NCBI GenBank assembly: GCA_947632535.1
Contig: CANRPR010000017.1
Location: 1-33,012, forward strand
Length of the DNA stretch: 33,012 nt
DNA from: an uncultured Clostridia bacterium
Lineage (GTDB): Bacteria; Bacillota; Clostridia; TANB77; CAG-508
Direction: 5' to 3'
The notes beneath the pieces are model-generated. The model did not search any database, had not been told where the DNA came from, and was given only the letters and a program-made list of their open reading frames with translations. A program made the position numbers and the translations under genes. This document shows, in pieces, positions 24,700 to 32,994 of this stretch; position 1 is the stretch's first letter, and the number at the start of each line of letters is the position of its first letter.

Positions 24700-24798
24700 C
24701 TATTTTATATGTTTCTTTATACTTATTTTTCCGCTTCTATTCACAGTTATGCTAATTTCGCCACTTTCATCAGTTCTATATATTTTACTTCCGTATAC
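24700..24798 (-). other. Displaced C-terminal tail of comEC (+1 frame)
   Basis: In the frame one base ahead of comEC, 33 codons read VYGSKIYRTDESGEISITVN... and end at a TAG (24702-24700). The stretch matches the family's conserved YRTD..GEI ending. Skipping one base in AGTAGTA puts exactly 15 residues between GHP and YRTD, the spacing I recall for Bacillus ComEC. A stop in this frame immediately upstream confines the shift to a few bases. Confidence 0.85.
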
Positions 24799-27112
24799 TA
24801 CTTATATTTTCAATTGTGCATCCGTTTGGATGCCCAAATTTATTATTTTTCCCTACACCTATCAATGCAATTTTCGGACTTACTAATTGTAAAAATTCCT
24901 TTATAGTCGATGTTTTCGATCCATGGTGAGCTACTTTTAATACATCTGATTTTAGTACATCCTTATCATTATAATTTGATATTAAAATTTTCTCTGCCGC
25001 TTCTTCTATATCTCCTGTAAAAAGCATTGTAAATGTACTATAATTTAGTTTGCATACTAATGAATTATTGTTAATAGAATTATCTGATATTTTTTGTTTA
25101 TCACTAGGCCACAATATATCAAAATATAAGTTTTTTTCTATTTTAATTTTCATACCTTGGAATGCTATTACTAATTTTATATTTTTTTGTTTTATAATTT
25201 CTGAAAATTCCTCATAGTTCTCCGAGTTTTCAAATTGTTTTCCAATAATCACATTTTCAATTTTTATATTTTGTAGTAAATACAATATTCCTCCTACATG
25301 GTCTGTATCGAAATGTGATATTAAAACATAGTCTAAACTAGTTATTCCTTTATCTAATAAATATGGTAATAGTACAGATTTTCCAATGTTAAAGTCTTCA
25401 CTTGTATTTCCACCTCCATCTATCAGAAGCTTTTTATTACCTGGAGTTATAATAAGAGTGCTGTCGCCTTGACCAACATCTATAAAATGAATGTGTAATT
25501 TCGAATCAAATGGGTGATAAAAGGATAACATAGATATAATCAGAATCCACACTATTAATTTATATTTATACTTTCGCAAAATGTTATGTTTTAAAAGATA
25601 ATACATAAATAATAGGAGTATGTAATACATTATTACCGGAATTAAATTCGTAGTTGGTAGTAATATATGTGATATTGATAAATTGCTCACCATATCTGCT
25701 ATTAATAACAAACTTTTTAAAATAAGCTTCAATATATATGATATTATTTGTGAAATAGGCTCTGAAACTAAGTTTAAAAAGATCATTAAAAATCCTAGTA
25801 TTATAATAGGTCCAATTAATATACTGGCTAGTATATTAGATATCAAAAATGTGAATGATATATTATTAAAATTATATATTATAACTGGTAAAATTGATAT
25901 TTGTGCACTTATTGATACTAAACTAATTTCGATTGTTTTTTTATATATTTTTTCAAGTATTGTAAGTTTTTTAGCTAAATATAGTTCTTTATTTTTCTCA
26001 TAAAATTTTGTTATAAAAATCTTGTAAAAAGTTAAAATCCCACATGTTCCTAAAAAAGAAAGTTGTACACTTATGCTAAATAATGCGAATGGATTATCTA
26101 ATAGAATTATCCATAATACTATACTCATGCTAGTAGGTAAATCATTTCTTCTATGTAATAGACTCGCTAGTATTGTTAGTATTGACATATATGCTGCTCT
26201 TATTACTGTAGGACTATAACCTGTTACAGCACAGAATATTAATAACATAAAAATAAGTATAATTTTAGATGTGTTTTTTGGTACTTTTATACTACATAGT
26301 AGTAATATAATTCCTGTTATTATATACGACACATGCATACCGGAAATAGCAAGAATATGTGATAAACTGCTATTGCTAAACTTATCTTTTACTTCATTTT
26401 CCATATTATCATCCTTACCTAATAATATGCCTAAAAGTAAGTCTTGCTGGTCTTTATTATTTATAAATTTCTTTATGGTATTTTTAGAATAGTTTAATAT
26501 TATATTTGACAGTGTAGAAAATAATTTTTGATTATTAGATTTTAAAATATTAATTGAATTGCTTGTAACAGTTCCGTACAGTTTTTGTGTTTTTAAGTAA
26601 AATGTATAGTCAAAACCATGTTCATTTCTTTGTACCTCTGGTTTTTTATATTCCCCATTGAATTGTATTTTGTTTCCTACTTGTAATTTATTTTTTGTTT
26701 TTAATAATAAATAATGCTTTTTTACTTTTTTATTGTTTATTTTTTCTACTTGTATTTTATACTGATTATAATATTGTTCTTCTTTTTGTTCTTCAATAAT
26801 TGTAGCTACAAATGCAGCATTTTTAACATTTTCATATTTCTTTTCATATTCGTTATTGATTTGTTTTACTAGTATGTACGAAAATAGTGCTGATATTGAT
26901 GTTGTTATTAGTATTGCTTTAGTAGCTTTGGATAACATTACTACTTTCAAGTATTTCCATACTTTTTTCTTGCTATTTCTTGTGCATTTTTTTAATATAA
27001 TATATATTATTAATAAAATCAGATATAAAAAAGCTATACTTATTTTAAAGTATAGCCCCCATATTATTCCTATTATATAACCTATAAGTGCAATTAAAAT
27101 TGGTCTTTTCAA
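24785..27112 (-). CDS. comEC: ComEC/Rec2 DNA-internalisation protein (C-terminal frameshift)
   Basis: This 775-codon frame encodes a ComEC homologue, the DNA channel of transformation. The N-terminus has membrane helices and a DUF4131-like region. The competence domain (about 225-510) starts near SHILAISGMHVSYI. A C-terminal metallo-beta-lactamase domain has VGQGDSTLII, SHFDTDHVGG and VAHHGSKTS motifs. The start is TTG, with AAAGGAG 6 bases upstream. The frame ends prematurely after FGHPNGCTIENISSIRK; the conserved YRTDESGEI tail continues in the +1 frame (24700-24798), so one base appears inserted at about 24797-24802. The normal C-terminus is lost unless this is a sequence error. The SH3/NlpC gene lies 35 bases upstream. 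Confidence 0.9.
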   Translation of the reverse strand: MKRPILIALIGYIIGIIWGLYFKISIAFLYLILLIIYIILKKCTRNSKKKVWKYLKVVMLSKATKAILITTSISALFSYILVKQINNEYEKKYENVKNAAFVATIIEEQKEEQYYNQYKIQVEKINNKKVKKHYLLLKTKNKLQVGNKIQFNGEYKKPEVQRNEHGFDYTFYLKTQKLYGTVTSNSINILKSNNQKLFSTLSNIILNYSKNTIKKFINNKDQQDLLLGILLGKDDNMENEVKDKFSNSSLSHILAISGMHVSYIITGIILLLCSIKVPKNTSKIILIFMLLIFCAVTGYSPTVIRAAYMSILTILASLLHRRNDLPTSMSIVLWIILLDNPFALFSISVQLSFLGTCGILTFYKIFITKFYEKNKELYLAKKLTILEKIYKKTIEISLVSISAQISILPVIIYNFNNISFTFLISNILASILIGPIIILGFLMIFLNLVSEPISQIISYILKLILKSLLLIADMVSNLSISHILLPTTNLIPVIMYYILLLFMYYLLKHNILRKYKYKLIVWILIISMLSFYHPFDSKLHIHFIDVGQGDSTLIITPGNKKLLIDGGGNTSEDFNIGKSVLLPYLLDKGITSLDYVLISHFDTDHVGGILYLLQNIKIENVIIGKQFENSENYEEFSEIIKQKNIKLVIAFQGMKIKIEKNLYFDILWPSDKQKISDNSINNNSLVCKLNYSTFTMLFTGDIEEAAEKILISNYNDKDVLKSDVLKVAHHGSKTSTIKEFLQLVSPKIALIGVGKNNKFGHPNGCTIENISSIRK

Positions 27113-27147
27113 ATTTTTCTCCTTTTTATTTAATTGCCCCCATTTAT

Positions 27148-28518
27148 TTAGAAAATTCTTCTTGCTGTTACATATCTTTTTTGATAATAACTACTGTTTA
27201 ATTCAGATATTTTTACACCTGTTTTTTCTGAAGATGCATGTATAAATTGATTATTTCCTATATATATTCCTACATGCCCAATTCCTTTACCAGTACTATG
27301 GTTTGTAAAAAATAATAAATCTCCCATTTGTAAATTTGATTTTTCTACATATGTACCATTACTAGATTGTGCTGAAGATGACCTTGATAGACTATATCCA
27401 AAATGCTTATATACATATTGTGTAAAGCCTGAACAGTCAAACCCACTAGGTGATGTACCACCATAAACATATTTGCATCCTAAAAATTGTTTTGCATATG
27501 CTACTAATTCTGATTTTTTTGAAGAATCACTTGTTGCAGTATTGTTACTTGTTTTTGGTTGTTCATTATTAGTTTGCATAGTTGTTGTATTATTTTCTTT
27601 TTTCGCTGTTGCCATTCTTGATGTTGATGAACGGTTAGATATTTCGATTTTTTTATCTGACAATAATCTTGTAGCAATATATCCTTCTTGATTTTTATAT
27701 TTTACTTTGCTCCATTCTCCATCTGTTTCAATGACTTCAACTTTTGTATTTTGTGATAGTGTATCTATTACTTCTGAATCTGTTGAAGTTTCTTTTCTAA
27801 AGTTTACTTGTGCAGAAGCAATGTAGGCTTCTTTAGAAGTATTTTCTGGCTTTTCATTGTTTTCTTTGTTTTCTGATTCTGGATTGTTTGTATTATCTGA
27901 CTGAGTTACTCTGTTTTGAATATCTTGCTCTCTTACCCAACCTTTTGTATTGTTAACTTCTACATAGTTCCAACCATTTATTGTTTGTAATGTGTTAATT
28001 GCATCTTCCACTTTTACTTCATATATAACTGTTGAATTGATAAGTGGTAACAAGTATATTTTTGGTACTACTTTAGATACATTTTCTGTTTCATTGTTTC
28101 CTTCTGCATTGTTTTCTTCAGAATTATTTTCTTGCGAATTTTCTGTATTTTCTGTATTTACATCATTTTCTTCAGGTTCTTGTTCATTTTGATTACTATT
28201 ATTTTCGCTTTCTTCTGTGTTTTTTTCTTCTGCTGTATTTGTTAATTCTCCATCGACTTTTACATAGTCTTTACTTAAATATCCTGTCATGCCTTTGTAA
28301 GTTACCTTATACCAATCATTTTCTTCTGAAATTACTTCAACTTTTTCTTCTTTTGATATTAATTCTAGTATAGAAGATTTTGTTGAAGCCTCTTTTCTTA
28401 AACGAATAGTATCTGTTGTGATTGTTCCTGTAGCTGCATTAGATTTTAACGATAAGCTCATCATCACACATAAACTTACTACTGGAATTAACCATAGTTT
28501 TTGTTTTATTTTTTTCAT
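27148..28518 (-). CDS. Secreted SH3b-NlpC/P60 endopeptidase
   Basis: The ATG at 28518 follows AAAGGAAG, giving about 456 residues; a longer frame upstream begins above the promoter and is rejected. A signal peptide (ending SNAA) precedes an SH3b domain (TDTIRLRKEASTKSSILEL). After an Asn/Glu-rich linker come a second, degenerate SH3-like unit (NTKGWVREQDI) and a third SH3b (AQVNFRKETSTDSEV). A Thr/Asn/Ser linker leads to the C-terminal NlpC/P60 domain. There the catalytic Cys (FDCSGFTQY), His (HVGIYIG) and a third polar His (FIHASS) are intact. It should cut peptide stems of peptidoglycan while tethered to the wall by SH3b domains. It has its own promoter and precedes comEC. Confidence 0.92.
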   Translation of the reverse strand: MKKIKQKLWLIPVVSLCVMMSLSLKSNAATGTITTDTIRLRKEASTKSSILELISKEEKVEVISEENDWYKVTYKGMTGYLSKDYVKVDGELTNTAEEKNTEESENNSNQNEQEPEENDVNTENTENSQENNSEENNAEGNNETENVSKVVPKIYLLPLINSTVIYEVKVEDAINTLQTINGWNYVEVNNTKGWVREQDIQNRVTQSDNTNNPESENKENNEKPENTSKEAYIASAQVNFRKETSTDSEVIDTLSQNTKVEVIETDGEWSKVKYKNQEGYIATRLLSDKKIEISNRSSTSRMATAKKENNTTTMQTNNEQPKTSNNTATSDSSKKSELVAYAKQFLGCKYVYGGTSPSGFDCSGFTQYVYKHFGYSLSRSSSAQSSNGTYVEKSNLQMGDLLFFTNHSTGKGIGHVGIYIGNNQFIHASSEKTGVKISELNSSYYQKRYVTARRIF

Positions 28519-28555
28519 TTTTTTCTTCCTTTCGCGATTTCCGTATTGTTCTAAT

Positions 28556-28584
28556 AGTATACAATTATTATATAAATATGTCAA
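28556..28584 (-). promoter_or_regulatory. Promoter of the SH3/NlpC gene
   Basis: TTGACA (28584-28579), a 17-base spacer and TATACT (28561-28556), with the -35 overlapping the mtnN stop codon. Its position rules out the longest frame start at 28584. Confidence 0.7.
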
Positions 28585-29279
28585 TCTTTTTTAAGCATTT
28601 GTTTTATAAATTCTGCACATCTTTTAGAAGCTATTTTTATGAATTGCTCAAAAGTTATTTCATTACTACCATTTGGGACATCAGATATGGAACGAATTAC
28701 TATAAATGGTACTTTATCCAAAGTGCAAACTTGTGCAATTGCTGCTGCCTCCATTTCTACACAATCTGCATTGAATTTATCTCTTATTTTTTCTTTCATT
28801 GCAATTTGTGTACAAAATATGTCACCAGAAGCAATTGTCCCTACTATAACATTTATATTTTCCTTTAAATTTTTTATGGTATTTTGCGCTCTTTTTATTA
28901 ATTTCGCATCACTTTTAAATGTTTTCCCTATATCTGTTATATATCCCTTTTCATGACCAAATGCAGTAATATCAAAATCATGCTGAATTAGATTTTCACC
29001 AACTACAATATCTCCTATTGCTAGTTTATTGTTTAATCCTCCAGCAGTTCCAACATTTATTATATATTCTACATTGTATTTATCAATAATCATTTGAGTT
29101 GTTCTAGCTGCATTGACTTTTCCTACTCCATTTTGTACGAGAATAGCTTTTAAGCCATTTATAAAACCCTCATACACAATTATACCATAAATAGTATTTT
29201 TTTGCAAATTTTCCATTATTTTTGCTATTTCATTTGCCTCTTCTTCCATTGCCGCCATGATTACTATTACTGATTCCAT
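28581..29279 (-). CDS. mtnN: 5'-methylthioadenosine/S-adenosylhomocysteine nucleosidase
   Basis: The 232-residue enzyme (start ATG 29279, shortly after GGGGG) depurinates methylthioadenosine and S-adenosylhomocysteine, recycling products of SAM-dependent reactions. Visible motifs are MAAMEEEANEI with the catalytic Glu, NVGTAGGLN, ASGDIFCTQ, VEMEAAAIAQVC (purine and ribose binding) and IRSISDVPNGS with the catalytic Asp. The length matches the family. A longer upstream frame exists, but the protein is conserved from MESVIVIMAA. It has its own promoter after the rplL terminator. Confidence 0.95.
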   Translation of the reverse strand: MESVIVIMAAMEEEANEIAKIMENLQKNTIYGIIVYEGFINGLKAILVQNGVGKVNAARTTQMIIDKYNVEYIINVGTAGGLNNKLAIGDIVVGENLIQHDFDITAFGHEKGYITDIGKTFKSDAKLIKRAQNTIKNLKENINVIVGTIASGDIFCTQIAMKEKIRDKFNADCVEMEAAAIAQVCTLDKVPFIVIRSISDVPNGSNEITFEQFIKIASKRCAEFIKQMLKKD

Positions 29280-29298
29280 TTCATACCCCCATGCCGTT

Positions 29299-29327
29299 AT
29301 TTTACAACTATTTTCTGTAAAAAGCAA
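29299..29327 (-). promoter_or_regulatory. mtnN promoter
   Basis: TTGCTT (29327-29322), a 17-base spacer and TAAAAT (29304-29299) on the minus strand, just beyond the rplL terminator. Confidence 0.5.
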
Positions 29328-29328
29328 T

Positions 29329-29364
29329 CAAAAAAAGATATGTACTCAAAAAAAGTACATATCT
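29329..29364 (-). terminator. Terminator after rplL
   Basis: AGATATGTACT and AGTACATATCT form an 11-bp stem with a T-rich 7-base loop, followed on the minus strand by TTTTTTT. It ends the ribosomal protein transcript. Confidence 0.9.
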
Positions 29365-29380
29365 CTTTAATTTAACATGC

Positions 29381-29749
29381 TTAAGCAAGTTCTACAACTG
29401 CTCCTGCTTCTGTAAATTTAGCTTTTAATTCTTCAGCTTCTTCTTTAGCAACTCCTTCTTTTACTGTTTTTGGAGCTCCATCAACTAATTCTTTAGCTTC
29501 TTTTAATCCTAATCCTGTTGCATCTCTAACAACTTTGATAACTTGGATTTTGTTTGCTCCAGCTTCTTTTAATACAACATTAAATGAAGATTTTTCTTCA
29601 GCTGCTGCTGCGGCTGCTCCTCCTGCTGCTGGTGCTGCAACTGCTGCTGCAGATACTCCATATTTTTCTTCAATTCCTTTAACTAATTCTGATAATTCAA
29701 CAACTGTTAAGCTGTCAATAGTTTCTAATAATTCATCTATTTTTGCCAT
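29381..29749 (-). CDS. rplL: 50S ribosomal protein L7/L12
   Basis: The 122-residue protein is a textbook L7/L12: an N-terminal dimerisation domain ([18 protein letters not shown]), an Ala/Gly-rich hinge (about 35-52) and the C-terminal factor-binding domain with [20 protein letters not shown]. It forms the flexible stalk that recruits elongation factors. AGGAGG precedes the ATG, rplJ lies 77 bases upstream, and a strong terminator follows. Codons use T-ending GCT/GTT as well as A-ending forms, unlike the prepilin-like gene. Confidence 0.98.
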   Translation of the reverse strand: MAKIDELLETIDSLTVVELSELVKGIEEKYGVSAAAVAAPAAGGAAAAAAEEKSSFNVVLKEAGANKIQVIKVVRDATGLGLKEAKELVDGAPKTVKEGVAKEEAEELKAKFTEAGAVVELA

Positions 29750-29826
29750 TTTAAATTCCTCCTATTTTTTATTTTGGATTTGGCTAATCCATTTTATTTT
29801 TAATTTTTAGATTTTTAATTTAAATC

Positions 29827-30330
29827 TTATGCGTTAGCTTCTTTTTGAACTTTAACTTGATCTAATGCAACTGCAAGTTTTGTAACATTTCCAAGTAAAG
29901 CTCCAGCCAACATACCAAGTAATGTTTGTCTTGATGGAAGTTTTGCAAGTGTAATTATTTCTTCTGCTGTCATTACTTTGCCTTCTACTATTCCACCTTT
30001 GATTTTGTAATTTTCATTTTTCTTTGTATATTCATATATTGCTTTTGCTGGTTCTAAGTAATCCTCATAACCTAATATAACTGCTGTTGGTCCTTCTAAT
30101 ACTTCTTCTAATCCTTCTATTTTGTTTTCTTGTAAAGCTCTTCTTGTAATGTTGTTCTTTATTATTTTATATTCTGCTTTTACATTTCTTATATTTTTTC
30201 TTAATTCTGTATCGTCTGCTACAGTGATTCCTCTGTAATCTGTTAATAGAACTAATTTAGCATCTTTCATGTTTTTTGCTAAAGCGCTAACTTGTTCTTG
30301 CTTTTGTTTAATTACTTTCTCATTTGCCAT
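29827..30330 (-). CDS. rplJ: 50S ribosomal protein L10
   Basis: L10 of 167 residues from ATG 30330; an in-frame GTG at 30342 is rejected because it is embedded in the GGGAGGTG ribosome-binding site. It has VLLTDYRGITVADDTELR, KNNITRRALQE and the C-terminal helix that carries L7/L12 dimers. It is the base of the stalk and is preceded by a leader where L10-L12 probably represses its own translation. Confidence 0.97.
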   Translation of the reverse strand: MANEKVIKQKQEQVSALAKNMKDAKLVLLTDYRGITVADDTELRKNIRNVKAEYKIIKNNITRRALQENKIEGLEEVLEGPTAVILGYEDYLEPAKAIYEYTKKNENYKIKGGIVEGKVMTAEEIITLAKLPSRQTLLGMLAGALLGNVTKLAVALDQVKVQKEANA

Positions 30331-30343
30331 TTGTTTTTTCACC

Positions 30344-30445
30344 TCCCATTAAATAAACTACTCTTTATAGCCACAGGCATATAAAGAGTAGTTTTCTCTC
30401 TAATGCCTCGATAGGACTTATTGGTTTGCCTATTGTCTATGGCTA
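30344..30445 (-). ncRNA. L10-type ribosomal protein leader
   Basis: The transcribed region between rplA and rplJ contains, in the minus-strand sense, an AATAGGCAAACC segment, CCTATCGAGGC, and an ACTACTCTTTATA/TATAAAGAGTAGT hairpin just before the ribosome-binding site. This matches my recollection of the Firmicute L10 leader (AGGU...CCU.CCGAGGU core plus a regulatory hairpin). L10(L12)4 binding is known to repress rplJL. Confidence 0.75.
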
Positions 30446-30454
30446 TATTTTATT

Positions 30455-31138
30455 TTATTTTTGGTTTATAAATATACTTGGACCCATTGTTGTAGAAACT
30501 GCTACACTTCTAATGTATTGCCCTTTTGCTGCAACTGGTTTTGCTTTAATGATTGCATCAATAACTGTTTCATAGTTTTGTAACAATTTTTCTGATCCAA
30601 ATGATACTTTTCCGAATCCTAAGTGTATAATGTTAGTTTTGTCTAGTCTGTATTCTACTTTTCCTGATTTAATTTCAGCTATAGCTTTTGTAACATCCAT
30701 TGTTACTGTACCTGATTTAGGGTTTGGCATTAATCCTTTTGGTCCTAATACCTTTCCTAATCTTCCTACAACTCCCATCATATCTGGCGTTGCAACTATT
30801 ACATCATACTCAAACCAATTCTCTTTTTCAATTTTTGGTATTAGTTCTTCTGCTCCAACGAAATCTGCTCCAGCAGCTTCTGCTTCTTTTGCTTTATCTC
30901 CTTTTGCAAATACTAATACTCTTAATGTTTTTCCTGTTCCGTTTGGAAGTACTACTGTACCTCTAACTTGTTGATCTGCATGTTTAGAATCTACTCCTAA
31001 TTTTACATGTAATTCAACAGTTTCGTCAAATTTAGCTTTTGGGAATTTTTCTATTAATTCCATTGCTTCTTTTGCTTCATATTCTTTTTTTGCATCTACA
31101 AGCTTTGCAGCTTCTTGATATCTTTTTCCTCTTTTCAT
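30455..31138 (-). CDS. rplA: 50S ribosomal protein L1
   Basis: The 227-residue protein is a complete L1, a component of the mobile stalk near the E site. [14 protein letters not shown], the [18 protein letters not shown] signature and the C-terminal STTMGPSIF are clear. AAAGGAGG precedes the ATG. It is in the standard rplK-rplA-rplJ-rplL order. Confidence 0.98.
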   Translation of the reverse strand: MKRGKRYQEAAKLVDAKKEYEAKEAMELIEKFPKAKFDETVELHVKLGVDSKHADQQVRGTVVLPNGTGKTLRVLVFAKGDKAKEAEAAGADFVGAEELIPKIEKENWFEYDVIVATPDMMGVVGRLGKVLGPKGLMPNPKSGTVTMDVTKAIAEIKSGKVEYRLDKTNIIHLGFGKVSFGSEKLLQNYETVIDAIIKAKPVAAKGQYIRSVAVSTTMGPSIFINQK

Positions 31139-31188
31139 ATTAACCTCCTTTGGTACTTACGAGATATTATCTCTCCCAATTTTATAAA

Positions 31189-31617
31189 TTAGTCAACAAC
31201 TACTATTCCCATAGAACGAGCTGTTCCTTTTACCATACTCATTGCAGTTTCTAGTGATGCTGCATTTAAGTCTTCCATTTTTTGTTCTGCAATTTGTTTT
31301 ACTTGTTCAGTTGTAATTTTTGCAACTTTGTCCATGTTTGGCTTTCCTGAACCTTTTTCTATTTTTAAAGCTTTCTTTATTAAAACAGCTACTGGTGGTA
31401 CTTTTGTTATAAATTCAAAAGATTTATCCTTGTATACAGTAATTACAACTGGTATGATCATACCTGGTTGATTTGCTGTTCTATCATTAAATTCTTTAAC
31501 AAATTGCATAATATTTACACCACTTGAACCTAATGCTGGACCAACTGGTGGAGCTGGTGTAGCTTTTCCTGCCTCTATTTGTAATTTTATAATATTTGAA
31601 ACTTCTTTTTCTGCCAT
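31189..31617 (-). CDS. rplK: 50S ribosomal protein L11
   Basis: L11 of 142 residues starting at ATG 31617, eight bases after GGAAGG; a GTG 9 bases upstream in frame is rejected. The motifs [17 protein letters not shown] and [13 protein letters not shown] and the C-terminal TARSMGIVV are characteristic. It binds the GTPase-associated centre of 23S rRNA. Confidence 0.97.
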   Translation of the reverse strand: MAEKEVSNIIKLQIEAGKATPAPPVGPALGSSGVNIMQFVKEFNDRTANQPGMIIPVVITVYKDKSFEFITKVPPVAVLIKKALKIEKGSGKPNMDKVAKITTEQVKQIAEQKMEDLNAASLETAMSMVKGTARSMGIVVVD

Positions 31618-31664
31618 TTTATTCACCTTCCTTCAATGATTTGCTATATAATAAAAATTGAAAA

Positions 31665-32201
31665 CTAAACTATTTTTTGCACTTGTGCAAATTCTAGCTC
31701 AACTGGTGTTTCTCTACCAAACATTGATACTAAAACTTTGACTTTGTGCTTTTCTCTGTTTATTTCTTGTACTGTTCCAACAAAGTCCTGCAATGGTCCG
31801 TTGGTAACACGCACAGAATCATTTACATCATAGTCTATATTTATCGGTGTATCTTCAAATCCCATGTTTCGTATTTCTTCCTCGGTAAGAGGTATAGGTT
31901 CTGTTCCTGAACCAACAAATCCTGTTACACCTCTAGTATTTCGCACAATGTACCAAGATTCGTCTGTTACAATCATTTTTACTAATACATAACCTGGAAA
32001 TACTTTTCTTAGATTTGTTTTTCTTTTACCGTCTTTTATTTCTATTTGTTCTTCCATAGGAACAACTATATCAAAGAAGAAATCTTCTAATTCACGGTTT
32101 TTAATTGTTTTTTCTAAGTCGGTTTTTACTTTGTTTTCATAACCTGAATAAGTATGTACAACATACCATCTTGGTTCTAAATTTTCATTATTTTGAGACA
32201 T
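31665..32201 (-). CDS. nusG: Transcription termination/antitermination factor NusG
   Basis: The 178-residue protein has the NGN domain (PRWYVVHTYSGYENKVKTDL, FPGYVLVKM) and a C-terminal KOW domain (NGPLQDFVGTVQEINREK). It binds RNA polymerase, affecting pausing and coupling to translation. The arrangement secE-nusG-rplK is conserved, with short gaps of about 40 bases. Confidence 0.98.
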   Translation of the reverse strand: MSQNNENLEPRWYVVHTYSGYENKVKTDLEKTIKNRELEDFFFDIVVPMEEQIEIKDGKRKTNLRKVFPGYVLVKMIVTDESWYIVRNTRGVTGFVGSGTEPIPLTEEEIRNMGFEDTPINIDYDVNDSVRVTNGPLQDFVGTVQEINREKHKVKVLVSMFGRETPVELEFAQVQKIV

Positions 32202-32238
32202 GTTCTAACCTCACTTTAATTAACAATTTATATTTACT

Positions 32239-32622
32239 TTATTCCTGAACTTGGTTTGTATCCTCTACAGTAGTATATTCTACAGTTCCTTCTTCTAATA
32301 TATTACTTACATCATTTTCTTCTGTGTTTTCTGTTTCACCTTCTGTAGTGTTTGTTTCTTCACCTTCTGATTCTGATGTAGTAGTATTTTGCTTTGTTGT
32401 ATTTGATACAATACTCTTTAATCTGTTTATTCCTTTATTATTTACAGTTTCAAATATTACATCTAATACAAATACAATTGCTGCTGTTAATATTACAATT
32501 GTTATTACTGCAACTGTGTTATTTAGTAACTGTTTTGGCGTTGGCCATATTACTTTTTTTAGTTCAGCTTTAAAATCTTTAAAAAAATGTCTATTATTCT
32601 TGACTTTTACTTCTTTAGCCAT
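32239..32622 (-). CDS. secE: Preprotein translocase subunit SecE with acidic C-terminal extension
   Basis: Residues 1-62 are a normal single-span Gram-positive SecE: FFKDFKAELKKVIWPTPKQL, then the membrane helix VAVITIVILTAAIVFVLDVIF. About 60 extra residues follow, rich in Thr, Glu and Asn (SESEGEETNTTEG), doubling the usual length. The tail would lie on the outside of the membrane, given SecE topology. SecE is part of SecYEG. Its gene follows rpmG and precedes nusG. Confidence 0.93.
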   Translation of the reverse strand: MAKEVKVKNNRHFFKDFKAELKKVIWPTPKQLLNNTVAVITIVILTAAIVFVLDVIFETVNNKGINRLKSIVSNTTKQNTTTSESEGEETNTTEGETENTEENDVSNILEEGTVEYTTVEDTNQVQE

Positions 32623-32647
32623 TTTACATCCTCCTTAAAATAGCCTA

Positions 32648-32812
32648 CTATTTTGTTTCTTTATGTGTTGTACGTTTTTTGCAAAATTTACAATACTTGA
32701 CTATTTCTAATCTATCTGTATTGTTTCTTTTGTTTTTTGATGTCATATAATTTCTTCTTTTACATTCTGTACATTCTAATGTAATATTTTCTCTTGGTCC
32801 TTTTGCTGCCAT
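32648..32812 (-). CDS. rpmG: 50S ribosomal protein L33 (zinc-ribbon form)
   Basis: A 54-residue frame encodes [19 protein letters not shown]..., with Cys14/Cys17 and Cys41/Cys44 (ECTEC, YCKFC) forming the zinc-ribbon of C+ L33. GGAGGTG precedes the ATG. It is the first gene of the rpmG-secE-nusG-rplKAJL cluster. Confidence 0.95.
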   Translation of the reverse strand: MAAKGPRENITLECTECKRRNYMTSKNKRNNTDRLEIVKYCKFCKKRTTHKETK

Positions 32813-32851
32813 TTTAATACACCTCCGTATTTTTTGCTTTGAAACGATGTG

Positions 32852-32874
32852 AGCATATCTCTAAGTAATATGCT
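32852..32874 (-). promoter_or_regulatory. 5' leader hairpin of the rpmG operon
   Basis: AGCATAT and ATATGCT arms flank a 9-base loop just after the predicted transcript start. It may stabilise the 5' end of the mRNA; it has no T-tract. Confidence 0.35.
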
Positions 32875-32879
32875 AAAGT

Positions 32880-32908
32880 ATTTTATCACAAATCATATGT
32901 TATGTCAA
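32880..32908 (-). promoter_or_regulatory. Promoter of the rpmG-secE-nusG-ribosomal protein cluster
   Basis: A perfect TTGACA (32908-32903), a 17-base spacer and TAAAAT (32885-32880) on the minus strand, about 68 bases upstream of the rpmG ATG. Confidence 0.85.
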
Positions 32909-32944
32909 GATTTATATTCATTTTTTCTTCTTTTTTTGTGACTC

Positions 32945-32994
32945 GTAAGTAAAAATGTCTCAAAAAAAGTTTTGGTTTGTAAGTGAAAATGTCT
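32945..32994. repeat. Two 16-bp direct repeats 34 bp apart at the right edge
   Basis: GTAAGTAAAAATGTCT (32945-32960) and GTAAGTGAAAATGTCT (32979-32994) differ at one base. A third unit would begin just outside the window. Short clustered repeats of AAGTGAAAATGTC type recall the multiple terminal repeats of IS21-family elements, so the end of an insertion sequence may lie here; no transposase is visible. Confidence 0.55.

Noticed and set aside
24790-24805. Programmed ribosomal frameshift in comEC
   Set aside because: There is no slippery run, no ribosome-binding-like stimulator and no obvious downstream structure; mutation or sequence error is simpler.
28519-28584. Longer N-terminus for the SH3/NlpC protein
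   Set aside because: It would start at or upstream of a consensus promoter and precede a normal signal peptide; ATG 28518 has a proper ribosome-binding site.
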